Below, one piece after another: positions 53,920-62,657 of a stretch of 64,000 bases of DNA. The stretch lies in assembly GCF_008932295.1 (NCBI RefSeq), contig NZ_WBWA01000005.1, positions 1 to 64,000 on the forward strand. The letters run 5' to 3'. This DNA comes from Brucella tritici (GTDB lineage Bacteria > Pseudomonadota > Alphaproteobacteria > Rhizobiales > Rhizobiaceae). The position numbers were made by a program, and so were the translations under genes. Under the pieces are notes generated by a model. It did not search any database. It was not told the DNA's origin and saw nothing but the letters and a program-made list of their open reading frames with translations. Each line of letters starts with the position of its first letter. The first letter of the stretch is position 1.

Positions 53920-55287
53920 GTGTTCAAAACGTGCAAAGGACTGGTAGCGGCCGCAGCATTGTTGTCTGGCACCATTTTAACGGGGCAGGCGGCGTTCTCG
54001 GAGACGTTAACCGGCGCTCTCGTGAAGGCCTACAAGAACAATGCTAACCTGAACTACTCCCGCGCTGGCGTCCGCGTTACGGATGAAGGCGTGGCCATTG
54101 CCAAATCCGGTTATCGTCCGCAGATTACCGGTTCTTATAACGTAGGGCATGGCAAGACACCTTCAAGTCAGGGATATCGTACGACGGGTACGTTTGGCAT
54201 CGAGCTGAACCAGATGCTGTTCGATGGGTTTCAAACCAAGAACAATGTCGCCGCCGCAGAAACGCAGGTCTTCGCCCAGCGTGAAAACCTCCGCAACGAA
54301 GAGCAAAACCGACTCTACGAGGCGGTAACCGCTTATATGGATGTCTACCAGTCTCGCCAGATCGCGGTTCTGCGAGAGCGCAACCTTGCAGCCCTGAACG
54401 AACAGGTTCGCGCTGCTCGCGCTCGCCTCGATGTGGGCGAGGGTACGCGTACGGACGTTGCACAAGCAGACGCCAGCCGTTCGACCGCAGTTGCTGCGCT
54501 GAATTCTGCTCGCGCTGACGTCAAATCGGCAGAAGCAACCTATGTGCAGGTGATCGGCGTTCAGCCGGACAAGCTTGCAACTGCAGCGGCGGCAAAGAAC
54601 CTGCCAAGCTCGCCTAATCAGGCCTTCTCTATTGCGACGGCCGGGCATCCAGGCATTCTCGCCACGCAGTACGCCGTCAATGCCGCTGGATATAATGTGA
54701 AGGCCAAGGAAGGCGCTTTGCTTCCGTCCGTCGGTCTCACAGCAAGCGCCAGCCGCCTCGATACTTATTCCGGTGAAGGCGGTTCGCAGACAGACGGCAA
54801 CTCGGCTTCCATCGGCGTTGGCGTCAGTATTCCGATCTATACTGGTGGTCGCACGTCGGCTCAGGTTCGTCAGTCCAAGGAACAGCTCGGTCAGGCCCGC
54901 ATCGAAGTCGACGTCGTCCGCGATCAGGTTCGTCAGGCAATCGGATCGGCTTGGTCGCAGCTCGAAGCTGCCCGCGCGTCGGTCAAGGCAAATCGCGATG
55001 GTATTTCCGCTGCACAGCTTGCTCTCGATGGCGTCATCGAAGAGCGCAAGGTTGGACAGCGCACGACACTCGACGTCTTGAATGCACAGAATGATCTCAT
55101 CACGGCGCAGATCGCTCTGGTCGAATCCGAACGCAACGTCGTTGTTGCCAGCTACGCTCTTCTGAATGCCACCGGTCGCATGACCGCCAGCCAGATGGGC
55201 TTGCAGGTTGCCGAGTACAAGCCGGAAGAACATTACAAGGCCGTCAAGGACAAGTGGTTCGGCCTCCGCACGCCGGACGGTCGTTGA
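53920..55287 (+). CDS. tolC: TolC-family outer membrane efflux protein (BepC-like)
   Basis: A 455-residue outer-membrane channel for tripartite efflux pumps and type I secretion. Signal peptide at about 1-28 ending QAAFSE; two repeats of the TolC barrel/coil fold, each with long coiled helices (RNEEQNRLYEAVTAYMDVYQ, RQAIGSAWSQLEAARASVKA), and conserved GVSIPIYTGGRT and VGQRTTLDVLNAQNDLI. Start chosen at GTG 53920 because GAGGT lies 5 bp upstream; ATG 53908 is an alternative. In Brucella the homologue is BepC, needed for drug and bile resistance. Confidence 0.92.
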   Translation: MFKTCKGLVAAAALLSGTILTGQAAFSETLTGALVKAYKNNANLNYSRAGVRVTDEGVAIAKSGYRPQITGSYNVGHGKTPSSQGYRTTGTFGIELNQMLFDGFQTKNNVAAAETQVFAQRENLRNEEQNRLYEAVTAYMDVYQSRQIAVLRERNLAALNEQVRAARARLDVGEGTRTDVAQADASRSTAVAALNSARADVKSAEATYVQVIGVQPDKLATAAAAKNLPSSPNQAFSIATAGHPGILATQYAVNAAGYNVKAKEGALLPSVGLTASASRLDTYSGEGGSQTDGNSASIGVGVSIPIYTGGRTSAQVRQSKEQLGQARIEVDVVRDQVRQAIGSAWSQLEAARASVKANRDGISAAQLALDGVIEERKVGQRTTLDVLNAQNDLITAQIALVESERNVVVASYALLNATGRMTASQMGLQVAEYKPEEHYKAVKDKWFGLRTPDGR

Positions 55288-55311
55288 TTATTCGCCGTTG
55301 TATGAAACTTG

Positions 55312-55341
55312 AAAAGGCACCTTCGGGTGCCTTTTGTTTTG
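55312..55341 (+). terminator. Intrinsic terminator of tolC
   Basis: AAAAGGCACC (55312-55321) pairs with GGTGCCTTTT (55326-55335), TTCG loop, T-rich tail. Confidence 0.93.
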
Positions 55342-55375
55342 CCGTCGTTTCGATATTTGCTGGCACTATCAATTC

Positions 55376-55390
55376 TTAACAAATCCATAA
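55376..55390 (+). promoter_or_regulatory. Possible CtrA site before popZ
   Basis: TTAA-N7-ATAA resembles the CtrA consensus TTAA-N7-TTAA with one mismatch, about 130 bp upstream of popZ. Short sites of this kind arise often by chance. Confidence 0.3.
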
Positions 55391-55517
55391 AGCTGTGAGT
55401 TTGAACCGTTGCGCCTTGGCCGGGGATTCTCAAACGGGGGGTCGTCCGCTACCCTTAATCCATTGATTCTCTGTCTTTTGCAGACAATGTCGCAATACAG
55501 GAAAGCGGATAGTAGCC

Positions 55518-56294
55518 ATGGCACAGACATCCAGCGCAGCACGTGAACCGTCGATGGAAGAGATTCTCGCTTCCATCCGCAGGATCATTGAAGATAGCGA
55601 TGTCACCCGGCAGCCAGCACCGGTCGCGGCGGCATCTCCAGTTCGTGGAGAGGTTGCGGAATTCCGTCGCCCAGTCACCGGGCAGCCCGTTGCCCAGCCT
55701 GAAAAGCCAGCAATGATGCGCAATGTGTTCCAGGAAGAGCCGATATTGCGCGGCCCCATCAGCGAGCCGTCACAGGTAGCGCCTGAACCGGAAATCGAAG
55801 CCGATGACGAGGACGAAGTCATCCTGGATGCCGGGAACGATGATCATTCCCACGCCAAGGCTACTTCACTCCTGGAGCAGTCAGATGAGGCGGATATATC
55901 GCTGGATGAAATCGACCTTTCGGTCGAAGCCGGGATTGCCGAAGCAGTTGACGAACTGCTCGAACCTGAACTTGATGCAGAAATGGAACTGGAACCCGCT
56001 GCCGCCGAGCCGGAGGCTTCGGTTCAGCCCGAGACCATAGCGCCGATTGCGGAGCCCGTTGCAAAGATGCAGCCTGCTGCCCATATGTTGTCCCAGATCG
56101 CCGAACGTCAGGTCGCAGCAGCATTTCAGGACTTGAATCACGCAGTTCGGGCCGAACCGCGCCGTTCGTTTGACGATATAGCAGCGGAACTTCTGCGCCC
56201 GATGTTGCAGGACTGGCTCGACAATAATCTGCCGACGCTTGTTGAGCGACTTGTTCGGGAAGAAATCGAGCGCGTGGTTCGCGGCGAACGATAA
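55518..56294 (+). CDS. popZ: PopZ-like polar organising protein (DUF2497)
   Basis: A 258-residue, acidic, largely disordered protein with conserved ends. The N-terminal helix is SMEEILASIRRIIEDSD and the C-terminal block is LRPMLQDWLDNNLPTLVERLVREEIERVV, the pattern of PopZ/DUF2497. In alphaproteobacteria PopZ makes a polar matrix that holds the chromosome origin and cell-cycle proteins. The middle 150 residues are proline/glutamate rich. Good GGAAAG site upstream of ATG. A partial CtrA-like site lies at 55376-55390. Confidence 0.88.
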   Translation: MAQTSSAAREPSMEEILASIRRIIEDSDVTRQPAPVAAASPVRGEVAEFRRPVTGQPVAQPEKPAMMRNVFQEEPILRGPISEPSQVAPEPEIEADDEDEVILDAGNDDHSHAKATSLLEQSDEADISLDEIDLSVEAGIAEAVDELLEPELDAEMELEPAAAEPEASVQPETIAPIAEPVAKMQPAAHMLSQIAERQVAAAFQDLNHAVRAEPRRSFDDIAAELLRPMLQDWLDNNLPTLVERLVREEIERVVRGER

Positions 56295-56322
56295 GCGGCA
56301 TAAGCCGATCTGTTGAAGTGTT

Positions 56323-56348
56323 ACCCGTCTGTGCAACAGGCGGGTTTT
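56323..56348 (+). terminator. Intrinsic terminator of popZ
   Basis: ACCCGTCTGT (56323-56332) pairs with ACAGGCGGGT (56336-56345, one G-U), then TTTT. Confidence 0.85.
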
Positions 56349-56391
56349 CACTTTTAAAGTGGCCGCAGGGGGCACAATCACTTTTAAAGTG
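56349..56391 (+). promoter_or_regulatory. Twin palindromes upstream of valS
   Basis: Two identical copies of CACTTTTAAAGTG (56349-56361 and 56379-56391) spaced 30 bp centre to centre, so on one face of the helix (about three turns). They lie about 70 bp before valS; a dimeric regulator could bind both. Confidence 0.55.
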
Positions 56392-56458
56392 ATTTGTCTG
56401 CTGTTAGTTGCTATTGAGCCTTCAATCCATTCATCGCGCATAAAGACCGGATAATTCC

Positions 56459-59191
56459 ATGCTTGAGAAGACCTATGACGCCGCGGCGATAGAGCCGAAA
56501 ATTGCTGAACGCTGGGAAGAAGCGGGTGCATTCAAGGCGGGTGCGGGCGCGAAGCCGGGAGCTGATCCGTTCGCTGTGGTCATTCCGCCGCCGAACGTTA
56601 CCGGATCGCTGCATATGGGCCACGCGCTCAACAACACGATCCAGGACATCATGGTTCGCTTCGAGCGCATGCGCGGCAAGAACGTGCTGTGGCAGCCGGG
56701 CATGGACCATGCGGGCATTGCAACGCAGATGGTTGTCGAGCGCCAGCTGGCTGAACGGCAGGAACCAAACCGTCATGCCATGGGCCGTGAGAAGTTCATC
56801 GAACGGATCTGGCAGTGGAAGGCTGAATCCGGCGGCATGATTTCCAACCAGCTCCGCCGTCTTGGTGCCTCGTGCGACTGGTCGCGCGAGCGCTTCACCA
56901 TGGACGAAGGGCTGTCGCGCGCGGTTCTGGAAGTTTTCGTTTCGCTCTACAAGCAGAATCTCATCTATCGCGACAAGCGCCTGGTTAACTGGGACCCGAA
57001 GCTGCTGACGGCGATTTCCGACATTGAGGTGGAGTCGCGTGAAACGAAAGGCCATCTCTGGCATTTCCGTTATCCGCTTGAAAATGTCCCGTTCGATCCG
57101 GAAAACCCGCATACCTATATCGTCGTTGCGACGACCCGTCCGGAAACCATGCTGGGCGATACAGGTGTTGCGGTCAATCCGAAGGATGAACGCTACCACG
57201 CTCTGGTTGGAAATGACGTCGTGCTGCCGCTTGTCGGTCGTCATATTCCGATTGTTGCCGACGATTATGCTGATCCGGAAGCCGGTTCCGGCGCCGTCAA
57301 GATCACGCCTGCGCATGACTTCAACGATTTCGAGGTCGGCAAGCGCAATGATCTGCGCGCCATCAATATTCTGACGCCTGCGGCGGCAGTTACCCTCAAG
57401 GACAATAATGATTTCCTCGAAGGTCTCCAGCTGACGCCGGAGCTCAAGGCGCTTATCGCCGAGCTGGACGGTCAGGATCGCTTTGCTGTTCGCAAGCGCA
57501 TCGTCGAATTGATGGACGAACGCGGCTACTTGGAAAAGATCGAGGATCATACGCATGCCGTTCCGCATGGTGATCGCGGCGGCGTTCCGATCGAACCTTA
57601 TCTAACCGACCAGTGGTATGTAAACGCTGCCGAACTTGCCAAGCCTGCAATGGCGGCTGTTCGCAACGGCACCACGCAGATCGTCCCGAAGAACTGGGAA
57701 AAGACATATTTCGACTGGATGGAAAACATTCAGCCGTGGTGTGTCTCGCGCCAGCTCTGGTGGGGACACCAGATTCCGGCCTGGTACGGCCCGGACGGCA
57801 AATGCTTCGTCGAAAAGAGCGAAGAGGAAGCAAAGGCTTCCGCACGCGCTCACTATGGCGAAGATGTTGTACTGGAGCGTGATACCGACGTTCTCGACAC
57901 ATGGTTCTCATCGGCACTATGGCCGTTTTCGACGCTCGGCTGGCCGGACAAGACGCCGGAACTTGCAACCTATTATCCAACCAGCGTTCTGGTTACGGGT
58001 TTCGACATTCTGTTCTTCTGGGTCGCCCGCATGATGATGATGGGCCTCCATTTCATGGAGGAGATCCCGTTCCACACGGTCTATTTGCATGCTCTGGTTC
58101 GCGACAAGCACGGCGCGAAAATGTCGAAGTCGAAGGGCAACGTCATCGATCCGCTGGAGCTGATGGATGAGTATGGCGCCGACGCGCTGCGGTTCACCCT
58201 TGCAATCATGGCTGCACAGGGCCGTGACGTTAAGCTCGATCCGGCGCGTATTGCGGGTTATCGCAATTTCGGCACCAAGCTCTGGAACGCGACGCGCTTT
58301 GCCCAGATGAATGGCGTGAAGCTCGACGCTGGTTTCAAGCCGGAAAACGCCAAGCTTGCCGTCAATCGCTGGATTCTGACGGAGCTGACCAAGGCAACGC
58401 GCGCCGTCACTGAAGGCATCGACGCCTACCGCTTCAACGAAGCTGCGGGCGCTGCCTACCGCTTTGTCTGGAACCAGTTCTGCGATTGGTATCTGGAATT
58501 GCTGAAGCCGATATTCATGGGTGACGATGAGGCTGCGAAGGCTGAAGCTCAGGCCACGGCAGCTTATTGCCTCGATCAGATCTACAAGCTCCTGCATCCC
58601 TTCATGCCTTTCATGACGGAAGAGCTCTGGACCTTGACCGCAGGCGAGGGGCAGACGCGCGATACGGTGCTGGCGCTTGCAGCCTGGCCGGAACTGTCGT
58701 TCGAGGACGAGGAAGCAGCGACCGATATCAACTGGCTGGTTGATCTCGTCACCGGAATTCGTTCGGTTCGCGCAGAAATGAACGTTCCGGCAGGTGCAAT
58801 TGCTCCGGTTGTCGTACTGGATGCCAATGCGGCAAGCGTTGATCGTTTTGCCCGTCACGACGCAGCGATCAAACGTCTTGCGCGCGTCGAAAGTGTTTCG
58901 TTTGAAGCGCAGGCGCCCAAGGGCTCGGCACAGATGCTGCTGGGTGAGGCGACCATTTGTATCCCGCTCGGCAATCTGATCGACCTCAAGGCCGAATCTG
59001 CACGCCTCGCCAAGGAAGCTGGCAAGATTGCCGCCGAAATGGACCGTATCGAGAAGAAGCTCTCCAACGAGAAATTCGTTGCAAATGCGCGCGAAGAAGT
59101 CGTTGAAGCAGAGCGTGAACGACTGATCGAGCTCAAAGAAGCGGCGCAGCGTGTGGCAACTGCTGAGTCACGCATACGTGATGCAGGCTGA
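56459..59191 (+). CDS. valS: Valyl-tRNA synthetase
   Basis: A 910-residue class I synthetase. HIGH motif HMGH in PPPNVTGSLHMGHALN near 53; CP1 editing domain with TTRPETMLGDTGVAVNP; KMSKSKGNVIDP near 553; anticodon-binding domain and a C-terminal coiled coil (EAGKIAAEMDRIEKKL). Length is usual for the bacterial enzyme. No leader of the T-box type is expected or seen in this phylum; twin palindromes precede it. Confidence 0.97.
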   Translation: MLEKTYDAAAIEPKIAERWEEAGAFKAGAGAKPGADPFAVVIPPPNVTGSLHMGHALNNTIQDIMVRFERMRGKNVLWQPGMDHAGIATQMVVERQLAERQEPNRHAMGREKFIERIWQWKAESGGMISNQLRRLGASCDWSRERFTMDEGLSRAVLEVFVSLYKQNLIYRDKRLVNWDPKLLTAISDIEVESRETKGHLWHFRYPLENVPFDPENPHTYIVVATTRPETMLGDTGVAVNPKDERYHALVGNDVVLPLVGRHIPIVADDYADPEAGSGAVKITPAHDFNDFEVGKRNDLRAINILTPAAAVTLKDNNDFLEGLQLTPELKALIAELDGQDRFAVRKRIVELMDERGYLEKIEDHTHAVPHGDRGGVPIEPYLTDQWYVNAAELAKPAMAAVRNGTTQIVPKNWEKTYFDWMENIQPWCVSRQLWWGHQIPAWYGPDGKCFVEKSEEEAKASARAHYGEDVVLERDTDVLDTWFSSALWPFSTLGWPDKTPELATYYPTSVLVTGFDILFFWVARMMMMGLHFMEEIPFHTVYLHALVRDKHGAKMSKSKGNVIDPLELMDEYGADALRFTLAIMAAQGRDVKLDPARIAGYRNFGTKLWNATRFAQMNGVKLDAGFKPENAKLAVNRWILTELTKATRAVTEGIDAYRFNEAAGAAYRFVWNQFCDWYLELLKPIFMGDDEAAKAEAQATAAYCLDQIYKLLHPFMPFMTEELWTLTAGEGQTRDTVLALAAWPELSFEDEEAATDINWLVDLVTGIRSVRAEMNVPAGAIAPVVVLDANAASVDRFARHDAAIKRLARVESVSFEAQAPKGSAQMLLGEATICIPLGNLIDLKAESARLAKEAGKIAAEMDRIEKKLSNEKFVANAREEVVEAERERLIELKEAAQRVATAESRIRDAG

Positions 59192-59229
59192 TTTGACCTA
59201 ACGTCAGAAAGCGTCCTGCTTCCGAATCA

Positions 59230-59269
59230 AACACCCGGCCGCGTGCATTTCACGACCGGGTGTTTTTTA
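59230..59269 (+). terminator. Intrinsic terminator of valS
   Basis: AACACCCGG (59230-59238) pairs with CCGGGTGTT (59256-59264), with an inner CGTG/CACG stem and a T-run. Confidence 0.88.
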
Positions 59270-59465
59270 TGCACAATGATAGAACTTCGGAGCGTTTCAA
59301 TGGCTGGAGCGTTTGATCGAACTCCAATTTCGATTGTTTTTCCGCAATGTTGCGCTTTCGCAACAAGGCGAAAAATGGGCCGAAAAAGGGCCAATTTAGG
59401 CATGTTTCGCCATGTGCTTGGTTGAATTCCTCTAATGAAATGGTGAGGTACTTGATGTTTTAGCC

Positions 59466-59489
59466 ATTTTCGACGGATGTGTCGAAAAT
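59466..59489 (+). promoter_or_regulatory. Inverted repeat upstream of fadL
   Basis: ATTTTCGAC (59466-59474) and GTCGAAAAT (59481-59489): nine perfect pairs with a 6-base spacer, about 100 bp before the fadL start. Confidence 0.5.
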
Positions 59490-59588
59490 CCGACGGTGCT
59501 AATCCAAGTTAGTGGGTCTTGCGGCCTGAATCCTTCCTGATTTACGTTTTCGTCAACGTTAATACTGATGCTCTGTGGGAGGACATTT

Positions 59589-60851
59589 ATGAGTGTACAG
59601 CGCGTGAAAATGGCAGGAATGATCGCAGCTCTCCTCGGGAGCGCGGTTGCCGCCAATGCAGGTGGCTTCGAGCGCAGCTCACAGGATTTCGATATTCTTT
59701 TCGAAAAAGGCAATGCAGTCGAAGCTGGCGGTACCTTCGTAGCGCCACAGCGCAAGCTGAAGAACATTCACGGTTCAGCGATTGGAGATGCTCCTCCGCC
59801 CAGAGGCACAGGTGGGATTAACCCAATTACCCGACAGCCGTATGAAACAGAAGTAGATGAGGCCAAAAGCTACTGGGTTCCTAAAGCTTCTGCAAAGTTC
59901 GACCTGACTGACGATCTTGCCTGCGCGGCGCAATATCGCCAACCTTGGGGTATCGAAACCGATGTTGGCACCAGCACCGTTCGTATGTTCACGGCTATCG
60001 AGCAGAAGATTTCTTCGAACGACTACGGCGTGAATTGTTCGTATCGTTTTGCGGCTGGTGAAAAAAGCTATTTCCGTATTCTCGGCGGCGTAAGCTATCA
60101 GGAGCTCAAAGGGGAGCAGACCAAGATGGTTCCTCCCGGTTCCGCTTTCGGCGGCTCGTTTCGCATTGCGTCGCTGGATGTTGAAGACGAGGCTGTAGGT
60201 TGGCGCCTTGGTGCGGCCTATGAAATTCCTGAATATGCAATGCGTGCCACGCTCGTCTATCAGTCAAAGGTCAAATACGATCTCGAAGGCACGATTGATA
60301 ATCTCGCACTCAATCCGCTCACGGGTCGCGGCATACCAATTAATGTCGAAAGTGACGTCGCGACACCTCAGTCGGTGGAATTCAAGTTTCAGACCGGTAT
60401 TGCTCCTGACTGGCTCGCATTTGGTTCGGTGAAGTGGACTGATTGGTCCAGCATTGAATCGGTGGACTTCGTGTCCGCTGATAGCAAAGTCGCTCCGCAG
60501 GGGACAAAAATCACCAGCTTGAACCTATATTATCAAGATGGCTGGACAGTGAGCGGTGGTGTTGGGCACAAGTTCAATGACCAGTGGTCGACTGCTGCAA
60601 CTGTTACCTGGGATCGCGGCACCAGCACGGGCCTGACTTCCCAGACAGATATCTGGCTCTTTGGTCTGGGCACGAATTACAAGCCGAACGATCAATTTGA
60701 GGTACGTCTGGCTGGCGCTGCTGGCTGGCTTTCCTCGGGTGAGCTCGACGACACCGTCGTCGCCGGTAAATCGAGCCCGACCGGTTCCAAGGGCGAATTC
60801 GGCAACGATTTCGTCGGTGCGCTTTCGCTGACTGCCAAAGTGAAGTTCTAA
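59589..60851 (+). CDS. OmpP1/FadL-family outer membrane transport protein
   Basis: A 420-residue beta-barrel with a signal peptide (about 1-24, ending AAANA) and a mature N-terminus GGFERSSQDFDILFEKGN, the hatch-like segment of FadL channels. Later segments alternate hydrophobic strands and turns (RLGAAYEIPEYAMRATLVYQ, WTVSGGVGHKFNDQWS) and end with an aromatic barrel terminus (LSLTAKVKF). FadL proteins admit hydrophobic compounds such as long-chain fatty acids. Start ATG 59589 has a GGGAGGA site 7 bp upstream; an ATG further upstream (59568) is unlikely. Confidence 0.9.
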   Translation: MSVQRVKMAGMIAALLGSAVAANAGGFERSSQDFDILFEKGNAVEAGGTFVAPQRKLKNIHGSAIGDAPPPRGTGGINPITRQPYETEVDEAKSYWVPKASAKFDLTDDLACAAQYRQPWGIETDVGTSTVRMFTAIEQKISSNDYGVNCSYRFAAGEKSYFRILGGVSYQELKGEQTKMVPPGSAFGGSFRIASLDVEDEAVGWRLGAAYEIPEYAMRATLVYQSKVKYDLEGTIDNLALNPLTGRGIPINVESDVATPQSVEFKFQTGIAPDWLAFGSVKWTDWSSIESVDFVSADSKVAPQGTKITSLNLYYQDGWTVSGGVGHKFNDQWSTAATVTWDRGTSTGLTSQTDIWLFGLGTNYKPNDQFEVRLAGAAGWLSSGELDDTVVAGKSSPTGSKGEFGNDFVGALSLTAKVKF

Positions 60852-60867
60852 GCTTAGGATACTAATA

Positions 60868-60899
60868 AAAAAGCCCGGCATCGATGCCGGGCTTTTTTG
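60868..60899. terminator. Bidirectional intrinsic terminator
   Basis: An almost perfect 32-bp palindrome with AAAAAGCCCGGCAT as its left arm and a T-run at its right, between convergent genes. Confidence 0.94.
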
Positions 60900-60917
60900 T
60901 TTGGGAAGGTGTGTTGA

Positions 60918-61796
60918 TCACTGTTCCAGACGCGCGAGCAATGAAGACGTATCCCAGCGTTTGCCGCCAATCTTCTGCACTTCTTTATAGAACTGATCCA
61001 CAAGCGCTGTGACAGGCAGAAGCGCGCCATTACGGTCGGCTTCCTCCAGGCAGATGCCAAGGTCCTTGCGCATCCAGTCAACGGCAAAGCCGAAATCATA
61101 TTTGCCCTGATTCATGGTGCCGGACCGGTTTTCCATCTGCCACGAGCCAGCCGCGCCTTTCGAGATCACCGAAATCAGTTTTTCGATGTCGAGGCCGGCT
61201 TTCTTGCCGAAGTGAATACCTTCGGCCAGCCCCTGAACGAGACCGGCAATGCAAATCTGGTTGACCATCTTGGAAAGCTGGCCGGAGCCGACCGGCCCCA
61301 TGAGGCCAACCATGCGCGCATAAGCATCGATAATTGGCCGGGCACGCTCAAACACGGCTTCCGGTGCGCCGACCATGACAGTCAGCACACCGTTCTCAGC
61401 GCCAGCCTGTCCGCCGGAGACGGGGGCGTCGATGAAATGGAAACCGAGCTTTTGCGCTTCGGCATCCAGTTCGCGAGCGACTTCCGCAGATGCGGTCGTG
61501 TTGTCGATGAAAATCGCGTCCTTCTTCATGGTTGAGAAGGCGCCATCCGGGCCGATGGTCACAGAACGGAGATCGTCGTCATTGCCAACGCAGGCGAAGA
61601 CAAAGTCTGCATCGCGCACGGCTTCGGCAGGTGTCGCGGCAAAGCTGCCACCGAATTCCTTGGCCCATTTTTCGGCCTTTGCCGTCGTACGGTTATAAAC
61701 CGTGACATCGTGACCGCCCTTGTTCTTGAGGTGGGCTGCCATGGGATATCCCATGACACCCAGGCCCAGAAAGGAGACTTTAGCGGGTGTCGTCAT
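60918..61796 (-). CDS. 3-hydroxyisobutyrate dehydrogenase-family NAD(P) enzyme
   Basis: A 292-residue beta-hydroxyacid dehydrogenase. Rossmann motif FLGLGVMGYPMAAHL near 9; substrate loop IDAPVSGGQAGAENG near 122; catalytic lysine in GSGQLSKMVNQICIAG near 172; C-terminal DFGFAVDWMRKDL. Substrate could be 3-hydroxyisobutyrate, tartronate semialdehyde or a related acid. Followed 28 bp upstream in coordinate order by a GST gene on the same strand. Confidence 0.9.
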   Translation of the reverse strand: MTTPAKVSFLGLGVMGYPMAAHLKNKGGHDVTVYNRTTAKAEKWAKEFGGSFAATPAEAVRDADFVFACVGNDDDLRSVTIGPDGAFSTMKKDAIFIDNTTASAEVARELDAEAQKLGFHFIDAPVSGGQAGAENGVLTVMVGAPEAVFERARPIIDAYARMVGLMGPVGSGQLSKMVNQICIAGLVQGLAEGIHFGKKAGLDIEKLISVISKGAAGSWQMENRSGTMNQGKYDFGFAVDWMRKDLGICLEEADRNGALLPVTALVDQFYKEVQKIGGKRWDTSSLLARLEQ

Positions 61797-61824
61797 TCGT
61801 TCATTCCTCTGGATAATTCTAAAA

Positions 61825-62445
61825 TCAGGTGAGAGGCGTCATAACGGCCGCCTGATAGGCTGGGCGCTGCTTGAGACGGCCATACCAGTCTTCAAGGTGC
61901 GGAAGAGAAGGGCGCTCAATCGGAAACTCAAACCAGGCATAGGCATAGCATCCGGTGGGAATATCGCCGATACCGAAGTTCTCGCCCGAAAACCACGGCG
62001 CTTCCTTCAAGCCTTCATTGGCAATCTGCATCGATTGCGCAAGACCCTGAAGACTTTGTTCCAGAAGGGCTGGATTGCGTTCGGCTTCTGGCAATCGGAT
62101 CAAGTGTTTCATCACGTTGCTGAAATTGGTGTAGAAGGATGAGGACGCCCAATCCATCCACTTTTCGGCCTGCGCACGCTTGGCCGCGTCTTCGATCCAC
62201 AGCGTCTCCTTGCCGTAAGCTGCTGCAAGATAACGCGTGATGGTGTTGGATTCCCACAGCACTGTGCCGCCATCTTCCAGCAAGGGGATCAGCCCATTCG
62301 GATTGCGGGCAAGGTAGGCCGGGTCTTTCAGTCCGCCGAACTGGCCGCCGACATCGATCTGTTCATAGTCGAGATTAAGTTCGCGCGCTGTCCAGAGCGC
62401 CTTCTTCACATTGGTGGAATTGATACGACCCCAGATTTTCAGCAT
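61825..62445 (-). CDS. Glutathione S-transferase
   Basis: A 206-residue GST. The N-terminal thioredoxin fold has INSTNVKKALWTARELNLDYE, with the NPNGLIPLLEDGG cis-proline loop and the glutathione-holding LWESNTITRYLA. The C-terminal helical domain follows. The active residue is probably the serine/threonine of INSTNVK rather than a cysteine. Substrate unknown. Likely co-transcribed with the dehydrogenase downstream. Confidence 0.9.
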   Translation of the reverse strand: MLKIWGRINSTNVKKALWTARELNLDYEQIDVGGQFGGLKDPAYLARNPNGLIPLLEDGGTVLWESNTITRYLAAAYGKETLWIEDAAKRAQAEKWMDWASSSFYTNFSNVMKHLIRLPEAERNPALLEQSLQGLAQSMQIANEGLKEAPWFSGENFGIGDIPTGCYAYAWFEFPIERPSLPHLEDWYGRLKQRPAYQAAVMTPLT

Positions 62446-62552
62446 GACTCAACCTGTTACATTACTGTTGGAAGCTGCATTCTAAACAGATCGCCCCCGG
62501 AAGCCGCAAGGCTGCCGAGGGCGATATTTCGAGTTTTTGCGGTTCAGGGATT

Positions 62553-62598
62553 TCTAGAGCGCGTTGCGTTTAATGGAATTCATAGCGCTCGCTCTAGA
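62553..62598. repeat. Intergenic palindromic repeat, second family
   Basis: TCTAGAGCG (62553-62561) and CGCTCTAGA (62590-62598) bound a segment with GCGTTGCGTTTAATGG. The ends carry CTAG, as in the element at 14313-14397. Confidence 0.55.
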
Positions 62599-62612
62599 TT
62601 CTTTTAATTGCC

Positions 62613-62654
62613 GCATGTTCGCGAACGCTAAATGAATCCATTTAGCTGCGACAT
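62613..62654. repeat. Hairpin with CTAAATG arms
   Basis: GCATGT and ACATGC outer arms with an inner CTAAATG-AATC-CATTTAG stem. It lies directly 3' of the permease gene on its strand, so it may also serve as a transcript end. Confidence 0.5.
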
Positions 62655-62657
62655 GCT

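Larger units (their letters stand above)
59192..59588 (+). other. Long valS-fadL intergenic region
   Basis: 397 bp without a gene. It contains the valS terminator (59230-59269), a 7-bp hairpin at 59348-59365 (TGTTGCG with CGCAACA) and an inverted repeat at 59466-59489, and must hold the fadL promoter. Confidence 0.6.

Noticed and set aside
54163-55233. 356-codon open frame opposite tolC
   Set aside because: Shadow frame with no signal or family features, while tolC is unambiguous.
56411-57568. 385-codon open frame opposite the valS start
   Set aside because: Antisense to the conserved HIGH and editing regions of valS; coding bias explains it.
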